Source: CAYSLU01 sp964431965 (GTDB taxonomy: Bacteria; Verrucomicrobiota; Kiritimatiellia; CAIKKV01; CAYSLU01). Taken from it: a DNA stretch of 13,365 nucleotides. Positions 6,630 to 13,365 of the stretch are shown piece by piece; the stretch's first letter is position 1; each line of letters begins with the position of its first letter. Position numbers and translations under genes: made by a program. The notes under the pieces were generated by a model that worked only from the letters and a program-made list of their open reading frames with translations, searched no databases and was not told the DNA's origin. Location: contig CAYSLU010000119.1 of assembly GCA_964431965.1 (NCBI GenBank), forward strand, positions 1-13,365, in the 5' to 3' direction.

Positions 6630-7958
6630 CTACCGGTCCTTCTTGCGGTAATACACGATCTGCAGGGGTTGGTTTGTGGGCTGGAAGGCGTTGTAGCAGT
6701 CGTGAAGATAGGGCAGGGACATCAGGATCCACGGCTGATCCGGCGTGGCGCCGTTCTTCGTGAACACGACCTGCTCGGCGATATAGACAGCCGAGTGCGC
6801 CACCTCGCCGCTGGGCTTCATGAAGAACATGACGTCGCCGTAGCGCGGGTCGCCCGGAAGGGGATAGTAGTCCTGCTGGATGCGCTGCATCACGTGCTGG
6901 GCATCGGTCAGATCGGGGTCCGGCGTGGGTAGGAAGAAGTTCAGCGCGGTCCAGTGGCAGTCCTCGCGCGAGACGATCTGATCCTCGGACGGGTACGGAT
7001 AGGTATAGATGCGCTGGCGGGCGAACTGCGACATGAGATGCACGATGTCGATGGCGCACCCCCCGGGGACGCGCGCCAGGGAGGTGAGCAGCGGTTCGAT
7101 ATCCTTGGCGCGCCCGGCGGCGCCCCAGTAATCGACCAGGCTCCGGACGTCGGTCGTCGGGGTGACCAGCAGGCGGCCCACGAGCGCTGTCTTTCGTGAC
7201 AGGGTCTTGATCATGCGCAGGCGCTCGCCCGGATCCGGGGTCAGGTTCAGGGCGGCCGTGAGATCGGCAAAGAGCATGACGTTGCCCCGGGGGTAGATCA
7301 TGCGGCGGATGGTGTGAATGGTCTCGGGTGTCAGGTTGCAGTTCTCGAAGCGCTCGTCGAGGAAGTTCGGGTTGAAGTAGAACGGCTTCTCATGGGACGG
7401 ATTGCCGCCGGCTGCCGCCAGCGCCGCGTAGAGGCGTTCCCGGGGTGCGGCGCCGATGCCTTCGATGAACCGATCCCCGGGGACCATGGCGATTTCGGTG
7501 TCGGTGGATACCCAGCTCGAGCGATTGAGCAGCTTGGCCTGCTCGTCCGATTTCAGTCCGAGCGACCGGATCAGCGCCTCGAGCCGCTCGGGGGTGTAAC
7601 CGGTAAAGTGCCACGTCGTGGGCGCTTGCTGGTCGGGCACCTTTACGAACGGATCCGGCGGCTCGATGTCCATGCGGGTGAGTTCGATCTCGCCCCATGG
7701 CCCCGGATCGGCCATGAACACCCGTGCGACCGCGGCCCCGGCATCGCTGCGGCGGGGCAGATGGGCGTGCCGGTCGAAGAAGAGCCGGACTCTCGGCATC
7801 CCGAGCAGGTAGCCGGCGACTCCCCACGGTACGACGAGCGTCAGAAGCACGAGCGCGAACACCCAGCGGGGCATGCGGAACTCGACGGCCCGGGCGGCCG
7901 GCGGCGCGGGCGGTGCGACTGATTCGGTCGGACGGGCGGGGCCTTCTTGCGTCTTCAC
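6630..7958 (-). CDS. Membrane-anchored protein of unknown function, possible NlpC/P60-like fold
   Basis: I do not recognise this 442-aa protein with certainty. It has a short Pro/Ala-rich N-terminus (about 1-28) and one hydrophobic segment (about 32-53, from WVFALVLLTLVVPWGVAGYLLG). The rest is a large soluble domain, probably outside the membrane with an N-in topology. In the C-terminal third, REDCHWTALNFF (C334), then GDVMFF (374-379), AHSAVYI (H388) and VFTKNG (399-403), resemble the Cys-helix, strand and His-strand order of papain-like NlpC/P60 hydrolases. Cys-to-His spacing is 54. The GTG at 7958 is chosen because GGAGA lies seven nt upstream and the gene then starts 25 nt after the glycosidase stop. 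A TTG at 8000 would overlap that gene and has no visible ribosome site. A cell-wall or glycan-amidase role is speculation. Confidence 0.75.
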   Translation of the reverse strand: MKTQEGPARPTESVAPPAPPAARAVEFRMPRWVFALVLLTLVVPWGVAGYLLGMPRVRLFFDRHAHLPRRSDAGAAVARVFMADPGPWGEIELTRMDIEPPDPFVKVPDQQAPTTWHFTGYTPERLEALIRSLGLKSDEQAKLLNRSSWVSTDTEIAMVPGDRFIEGIGAAPRERLYAALAAAGGNPSHEKPFYFNPNFLDERFENCNLTPETIHTIRRMIYPRGNVMLFADLTAALNLTPDPGERLRMIKTLSRKTALVGRLLVTPTTDVRSLVDYWGAAGRAKDIEPLLTSLARVPGGCAIDIVHLMSQFARQRIYTYPYPSEDQIVSREDCHWTALNFFLPTPDPDLTDAQHVMQRIQQDYYPLPGDPRYGDVMFFMKPSGEVAHSAVYIAEQVVFTKNGATPDQPWILMSLPYLHDCYNAFQPTNQPLQIVYYRKKDR

Positions 7959-7965
7959 GAGCGGT

Positions 7966-7970
7966 TCTCC
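7966..7970 (-). promoter_or_regulatory. Ribosome binding site deciding the GTG start of the membrane protein
   Basis: GGAGA on the minus strand lies seven nt before the GTG at 7958. It supports the shorter, non-overlapping start over the TTG at 8000. Confidence 0.6.
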
Positions 7971-7983
7971 ATGTCTCGGTAGG

Positions 7984-10632
7984 CTAGAAGTGTAGCACAA
8001 CCCGGGCCTGTCCGGAGAAGGGAGCGATCGTCACGCTCTCGGTGGCCGGGTCGTAGCGCCCGCCCTCGACGGCCTTCGGGATCCGACCCTCCGGGTGCGG
8101 AATCCGGATCCGGACGGTCTTCGGGCGCCGCGAGCCGGCGCACTCGATCCGCGCCCGGACGAGGCCCTCGGCTAGCTGCGACTCGACCTCGAGCGAGGCG
8201 GTGCCGAAGTACGTGGCCACGCGGTCGAGCGCGATGCGCTTGCCGGACTCGAGCCACTGGCGGGGAATGCCGGGGAGCAGGCTGAGCGCGCCGCCATCCT
8301 CGCGGTACAGCATCCAGCGCGTCTGCATGAGGAACCATCCTTCCTCGTGCGTCTTGTGCTGGCTGGCGTGGAAGTAGTGCTCCCAGAAGCTGTAGGTCTG
8401 CCGGTCCTGCAGCCCGCTGAACTGGTTGTAGTAGGTCTTCAGGAAGGCCTTCACCTCGCCGCGTGCCAGGTGGAGGTGATCGTGCCGGCAGTAATAGGGC
8501 TGGCTGAGCCCCGCGTTGCGGACTGTGAACAGCTCCTGGTGCGACTTCAGCATGAAGGTGGTGCCGGGCTCGTGGGGCTCGAGAACCTCCGAGATCACCA
8601 GGTAGAGCGAGCCGATCAGGGAGTCGCGAGCGCCGAACGCGCCGTGCGTGAACCACTTGTCCGTATCCGTGTGGAGCGCCAGCGGGCCGGGGTGCTCCGC
8701 CCACGGCGGGACGGTGGGCACCCAGGTGCCGTCGCCGAGCGGAATGACCGGCGATCGAGACATGGCCTCGTAGAACGCCGTCCGGATGTCCTCCCGGAAG
8801 GCGCGGGCTTCGCGCGCCAGCCGCTTGGACTCGGCGGGTGCGATCGCCTCGAGCATTTCGGCGGTGCGCTGGATGCCCAGGTAGGAGAGCCCGTTCAGCA
8901 TGAACGAGTGGAAGAAATCCTCCGGGTCGGCCACCTTCCCGTCGAGCAGGCCGTAGCCGCGCCCCCGAAGGTCGCGGCGCTTGTTGCGCTCCCGCCAGGC
9001 GAGCAGGTACGCGCACGCCTTCAGCAGCTTCGGCTTGATCCGGCGGACCCACGCCGTATCGCGCGTATACCGGAAGTGCTCGCCCATGCTCCAGAGCGCG
9101 GGCCCGGTCTCCAGTTGGTATCCGCCGAAGTTCTGGATGAACCCGTCAGCGCGCTGGCGGTCGAGGAAGAAGTTGAGCGAGCGCTCGGCAACCGAGTGCC
9201 AGCCCATCGAGTCGAAGAACTGGATGATCGGGGAGCTCTCGGAACCGATCGGCGAGTACCAGCCGATCGTCGCCAGCAGGCTCCCGCGGGGCTCGCGGCC
9301 GAGCGCGACGACGTCGCAGTGCAGCAAGCCGGCCCGGATGCGCTCGTCCACGGCGGGCTCGGGCACGGATATCGCCGCCGCGCTCTTGAGCTTGCCGCGC
9401 CAGAACGCCCGGCAGGCGTCGAGGTGTGCGGTGAAGTCCTGCGCCGCCAGCTTGCGCGCGCGGGCGGCCACGATCGGCTGGTGCGGGATCAGCATGTCGA
9501 GCGTGGCGGTTCCGCCCGGCGGGATCAGGACGGCCATCTCCTCCTGGGGCGCGGGGCGGCCGTTCAGGCGGGTGATGCCGAACACGCGGCCGGAGCCGAG
9601 CGCGCCGAAGCCGGTGGCCGGGGCGTAGGTCGTCTTCACCCAGCGAGCGGACTGGATCAGCGGCGCCTTGAACCAGGCGTATCGGGGCACGGTGCCGACG
9701 TTCACGGCTTCGACGCGGAGCCAGCAGACGGTCTCCTCCTCGCGGCGGCGCATCTCGTCGTCGAGCAGCCCCTTGATCCGCTCGCGCTCCTCCGGCTTGA
9801 GCATGTTGCCGCCGGTGTTGGGATAGCAGGCCTGCCATTCGGAGCCGCGCAGCGCCTTGGCGGAGAGCGGCTGCGTTTCCAGAGTGGCGAATGCGGTGAG
9901 GTGGTAGTGGATGTCGTCCTCGCGCTGGATCGAGCGAAGGATCGGAAGAGCGCCGTCTTCGAGCCGGCGCGTGATGTCGATCCGGCACGAGGCGCCCGGC
10001 CCGACCACGAATCCGACGGAGTAGGGCGTGTCGGGGTGGTCCGCGATCTCCGAATGGGTCTGAGGGGTGCTGTGGTAGCGGGGCTGGACGTAGCCCCAGT
10101 AGCCCATCGTGGGGCTGTAGCCGACCTCGAAGATGCGCATGTCGCGGCTGAGCCCGAGCCAGGTCGGGCAGTTCAGGTTGCGGTTTGTCGCGCACGCCGC
10201 TTCGTAGGTCTCCTCGGGCTCGGAATCGATCCGGGCTTGAACCGACGGCCGTCCGAGGCGGCGGATGTCGGCGAGGATCTCATCGTACGACCGGGGGTCG
10301 CCCGGGACGGTCACGGCCACCCCGTACTCTGCGATGCAGATGGGGTGGGCGGGGGATACGTCGCGCAACAGGAAGGTGAAGGGGGCTCGGCCGGACTCGA
10401 CGCGGATCATCGTGGGGTTCCCGCCCGGGGCCGTGCGGGAGCCACGGATCGAGATGTCCAGTCGGGCCGGTCCGGAGCCGGCGATGGCGAACGCTCCGGC
10501 CGCGCCTCCGCGGGCGGCAGCCGGGCGCAGCGCGCCCAGTTCGCCGTTCAGGACAATGATCCGACCGCGGGCAGGGCCGGACGACCAGCGGACCGACGCG
10601 ACGGATGCGGGGGCTGACGACGTGTGCTTCAT
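7984..10632 (-). CDS. Large glycosidase-like protein with (alpha/alpha)6 six-hairpin domain
   Basis: This 882-aa protein has no signal peptide, so it is probably cytoplasmic. Residues about 1-420 look like beta-rich N-terminal domains. About 425-790 forms a helical region typical of six-hairpin (alpha/alpha)6 glycosidases (general resemblance to GH78, GH94, GH95 and GH127-type proteins), including RADGFIQNFGGYQLETGPALW (494-514, in part), a GLLDGKVADPEDFFHSFMLNG stretch (561-581, in part) and HEEGWFLMQTRWML (762-775). A beta-sandwich cap (about 795-882) ends the chain. Exact family and catalytic acids cannot be assigned by eye. The ATG at 10632 has GGAG five nt upstream. A TTG 48 nt earlier would add unconserved sequence. 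It leads the three-gene carbohydrate cluster, which suggests intracellular breakdown of an oligosaccharide or glycoside. A phosphorylase is also possible. Confidence 0.75.
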   Translation of the reverse strand: MKHTSSAPASVASVRWSSGPARGRIIVLNGELGALRPAAARGGAAGAFAIAGSGPARLDISIRGSRTAPGGNPTMIRVESGRAPFTFLLRDVSPAHPICIAEYGVAVTVPGDPRSYDEILADIRRLGRPSVQARIDSEPEETYEAACATNRNLNCPTWLGLSRDMRIFEVGYSPTMGYWGYVQPRYHSTPQTHSEIADHPDTPYSVGFVVGPGASCRIDITRRLEDGALPILRSIQREDDIHYHLTAFATLETQPLSAKALRGSEWQACYPNTGGNMLKPEERERIKGLLDDEMRRREEETVCWLRVEAVNVGTVPRYAWFKAPLIQSARWVKTTYAPATGFGALGSGRVFGITRLNGRPAPQEEMAVLIPPGGTATLDMLIPHQPIVAARARKLAAQDFTAHLDACRAFWRGKLKSAAAISVPEPAVDERIRAGLLHCDVVALGREPRGSLLATIGWYSPIGSESSPIIQFFDSMGWHSVAERSLNFFLDRQRADGFIQNFGGYQLETGPALWSMGEHFRYTRDTAWVRRIKPKLLKACAYLLAWRERNKRRDLRGRGYGLLDGKVADPEDFFHSFMLNGLSYLGIQRTAEMLEAIAPAESKRLAREARAFREDIRTAFYEAMSRSPVIPLGDGTWVPTVPPWAEHPGPLALHTDTDKWFTHGAFGARDSLIGSLYLVISEVLEPHEPGTTFMLKSHQELFTVRNAGLSQPYYCRHDHLHLARGEVKAFLKTYYNQFSGLQDRQTYSFWEHYFHASQHKTHEEGWFLMQTRWMLYREDGGALSLLPGIPRQWLESGKRIALDRVATYFGTASLEVESQLAEGLVRARIECAGSRRPKTVRIRIPHPEGRIPKAVEGGRYDPATESVTIAPFSGQARVVLHF

Positions 10633-10674
10633 GAGGACTCCGGGGTTCCGATACGCACTGCAGACCGAACGGCG

Positions 10675-10692
10675 ACGCAAAGCGGTTTGCGT
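10675..10692. promoter_or_regulatory. 18-bp perfect palindrome, candidate LacI-type operator
   Basis: ACGCAAA and TTTGCGT are perfect inverted half-sites around the 4-nt centre GCGG (plus strand). The centre of the palindrome lies about 50 nt upstream of the glycosidase start. The half-sites equal those of the E. coli PurR consensus, but there the centre is 2 nt rather than 4. On the minus strand TTGCGT inside it could serve as a -35, although no good -10 follows. An RNA hairpin role is possible, but no T tract follows on either strand. Confidence 0.45.
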
Positions 10693-10708
10693 GACGGCTA
10701 AGGCGAAG

Positions 10709-10742
10709 GCTCCCCGGGCTGCGGCACGCCGACCCGGGGAGC
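10709..10742 (-). terminator. Strong GC hairpin after infC, probable terminator
   Basis: GCTCCCCGGG (10709-10718) and CCCGGGGAGC (10733-10742) form a perfect 10-bp stem around 14 nt. It begins 11 nt beyond the infC stop. On the minus strand it is followed by CTTCGCCTT, only a weak U tract, so termination may need help, or it may act as a 3' stabilising hairpin. It separates thrS-infC from the glycosidase cluster. Confidence 0.55.
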
Positions 10743-10753
10743 GAGAGGCCTTG

Positions 10754-11479
10754 CTAGGCTTGCGGCCCCTGTGGCGGTTGGGCTGGCGCCGCGGCCGGTG
10801 CCGGGGCGCTTGCCGTCGGCGCCGAAGGCGCCGGGGCCGGAGCGGCCTGGGCCGCCGGGGCCGGAGCGGGCGGCGGCGTAGGCGGACGCGGCGGCACGGC
10901 GGCTGCGAACGGCTGATTCTGGAGCGTCGCGGCTGGCGCCCCGGGTGCGGCCGGCTTGCCCTGGGACTTCTGGGGCTTGGGGCCCAGGAGCATGATGATC
11001 GAGTTGCCCATCGACTTCGGCGGCATTTCCACGACCGCCATATCGAGGCAGTCCTTGACCACCCGGTTCATGAGCTGGAAGCCGAGTTCGCGGTGCGCGT
11101 TCTCGCGGCCCCGGAAGTAGAGCGACGACTTGACGCGGATGCCCTTCTCAAGGAACCCGCGGATGTGGTTGACCTTCGTCTGGTAGTCGTGGTCGCCCAC
11201 GTTCGAGTGGAACTTGATCTCCTTCATGGCCGAGCCGACCTGGTGCTTCCGGGCGTCTTTTTCCCGGCGGCTCTGCTCGTACCGGAACTTGCCGAAGTCC
11301 ATGATGCGGCACACGGGCGGTTCCGCATTCGGCGAGATCTCAACGAGGTCAAGCCCGCTCTGCTGGGCGAGGGTCTTGGCCTGGAACGTCGCCATGACGC
11401 CAATCATGTTGCCGTCTGCGCCGATGCAGCGGACTTGCGGCACCCTGATCCTGTCATTGGTACGGATGAACGAACGAAT
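10754..11479 (-). CDS. infC: Translation initiation factor IF-3, ATT start, Ala/Pro-rich C-terminal tail
   Basis: IF-3 binds the 30S subunit, keeps it apart from 50S and checks start-codon/initiator-tRNA pairing. The N domain (about 5-75) begins IRTNDRIRVPQVRCIG and contains GLDLVEISPNAEPPVCRIMDFGKF. The C domain (about 83-167) runs from MKEIKF to IIMLLGPKP. The only start that keeps the conserved N-terminus is ATT at 11479, with AGGAGG five nt upstream. An in-frame TAA lies at 11497-11495, with no ATG, GTG or TTG between it and the domain. A GTG at 11443 would remove the RTNDRIR segment. AUU initiation of infC is the known autoregulatory device in E. coli. The protein is 241 aa against the usual 170-180, because about 70 Ala/Pro-rich residues follow position 170. 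It lies 38 nt after thrS; rpmI and rplT do not follow. Confidence 0.96.
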   Translation of the reverse strand: MRSFIRTNDRIRVPQVRCIGADGNMIGVMATFQAKTLAQQSGLDLVEISPNAEPPVCRIMDFGKFRYEQSRREKDARKHQVGSAMKEIKFHSNVGDHDYQTKVNHIRGFLEKGIRVKSSLYFRGRENAHRELGFQLMNRVVKDCLDMAVVEMPPKSMGNSIIMLLGPKPQKSQGKPAAPGAPAATLQNQPFAAAVPPRPPTPPPAPAPAAQAAPAPAPSAPTASAPAPAAAPAQPPQGPQA

Positions 11480-11484
11480 GGCGG

Positions 11485-11490
11485 CCTCCT
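11485..11490 (-). promoter_or_regulatory. Perfect Shine-Dalgarno for the ATT start of infC
   Basis: AGGAGG on the minus strand is spaced five nt (CCGCC) from ATT at 11479-11477. This strong site compensates for the weak start codon and decides the start. Confidence 0.85.
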
Positions 11491-11498
11491 GCGATTAC

Positions 11499-11512
11499 GG
11501 CCCTTTTGGGCC
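11499..11512 (-). other. Small hairpin between thrS stop and infC ribosome site
   Basis: GGCCC and GGGCC pair around a 4-nt loop, AAAA in the mRNA. The hairpin lies in the 38-nt thrS-infC gap, five nt after the thrS stop codon and eight nt before the infC AGGAGG. No U tract follows, so a terminator is unlikely. It may tune translation of infC or coupling to thrS. Confidence 0.45.
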
Positions 11513-11517
11513 CTGAG

Positions 11518-13233
<1,716 letters not shown>

Positions 13234-13240
13234 AGACGTT

Positions 13241-13246
13241 CCTCCC
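13241..13246 (-). promoter_or_regulatory. Ribosome binding site deciding the TTG start of thrS
   Basis: GGGAGG on the minus strand lies seven nt before TTG at 13233. The first in-frame ATG (13218) would be 22 nt away, too far to use this site. Confidence 0.7.
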
Positions 13247-13259
13247 AGATCGTTTAACA

Positions 13260-13284
13260 GGCCGAATAACTACGGATTTCGGCC
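13260..13284. repeat. Inverted repeat in the thrS promoter region
   Basis: GGCCGAA (13260-13266) and TTCGGCC (13278-13284) are perfect inverted copies around 11 nt. On the plus strand GTTTTAG follows, so it resembles a terminator in that direction, but no plus-strand gene precedes it. Its loop coincides with the candidate -10 of thrS, so an operator is an alternative. Confidence 0.45.
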
Positions 13285-13295
13285 GTTTTAGTCAA
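13267..13295 (-). promoter_or_regulatory. Candidate thrS-infC promoter
   Basis: On the minus strand TTGACT (13295-13290) is a near-consensus -35. TAGTTA (13272-13267) follows after 17 nt as a poor -10. Transcription would start near 13260, leaving a leader of about 27 nt, too short for a tRNA-mimic control element. Confidence 0.35.
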
Positions 13296-13365
13296 GGTTC
13301 AAGTGCGGCGTCCTGCGATTCAGACAGTGGGGAGGCGGGCGGCGGGCGGCAGGCGCGGTAGCGGG

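Noticed and set aside
8347..10617. 756-aa plus-strand open frame
   Set aside because: It is antisense to the glycosidase gene, which has clear fold signatures and a ribosome site; long antisense frames are expected at this GC content.
10675..10692. Exact PurR box
   Set aside because: The half-sites agree, but the centre is four nt instead of two, so I keep it only as a LacI-like candidate.
11499..11512. Terminator between thrS and infC
   Set aside because: The stem is only 5 bp and no T tract follows on the minus strand; the two genes are more likely co-transcribed.
13234..13365. T-box or tRNA-mimic leader upstream of thrS
   Set aside because: The likely leader is about 27 nt and no T-box motifs or anticodon-like arms are visible.

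Overview
The window is GC-rich, densely coding bacterial DNA, most of it on the minus strand. No taxonomic marker is decisive. A fused E1 alpha/beta dehydrogenase, a CBM9-like protein beside a large six-hairpin-type glycosidase, and a threonyl-tRNA synthetase lacking TGS together suggest a member of the PVC/Lentisphaerae-Kiritimatiellota-Verrucomicrobia or Planctomycetes sphere. That is inference from gene content. I see no tRNA, rRNA, CRISPR array, insertion sequence or phage gene.

Region 1 (1-3456, minus): a DeoR/GlpR-type regulator is followed by a single-chain 2-oxoacid (probably pyruvate) dehydrogenase E1 in which alpha and beta are fused, then by the lipoyl-bearing start of the E2 acyltransferase, which runs off the left edge. 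Gaps are 23 and 15 nt, so this reads as one operon feeding acetyl-CoA production, with a sugar-phosphate-sensing type of regulator at its head. Region 2 (3457-3789) is a 333-nt divergent intergenic stretch with plausible promoters facing both ways, a 7-bp inverted repeat and a run of nine G. Region 3 (3790-5818, plus) holds an FAD/NAD(P)-dependent oxidoreductase and an alpha/beta-hydrolase esterase, closed by a short hairpin.

Region 4 (5929-10632, minus) is a compact three-gene cluster: a cytoplasmic 882-aa (alpha/alpha)6-type glycosidase, a membrane-anchored protein with a possible NlpC/P60-like Cys/His pair, and a 218-aa CBM9-like carbohydrate-binding protein. Just upstream is an 18-bp palindrome whose half-sites look like a LacI/PurR-type operator. 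Region 5 (10754-13233, minus) is the translation pair thrS-infC. thrS starts at TTG and lacks the N-terminal TGS domain. infC starts at the rare codon ATT behind a perfect AGGAGG and carries a 70-residue Ala/Pro tail. The usual rpmI-rplT genes do not follow: a strong hairpin closes infC and the carbohydrate cluster begins.

The most noteworthy items are the AUU start of infC (easily misannotated), the tailed IF-3, the putative operator in front of the glycosidase cluster, and the unrecognised membrane protein within that cluster. I did not find a clearly new multi-gene defence or mobile system.
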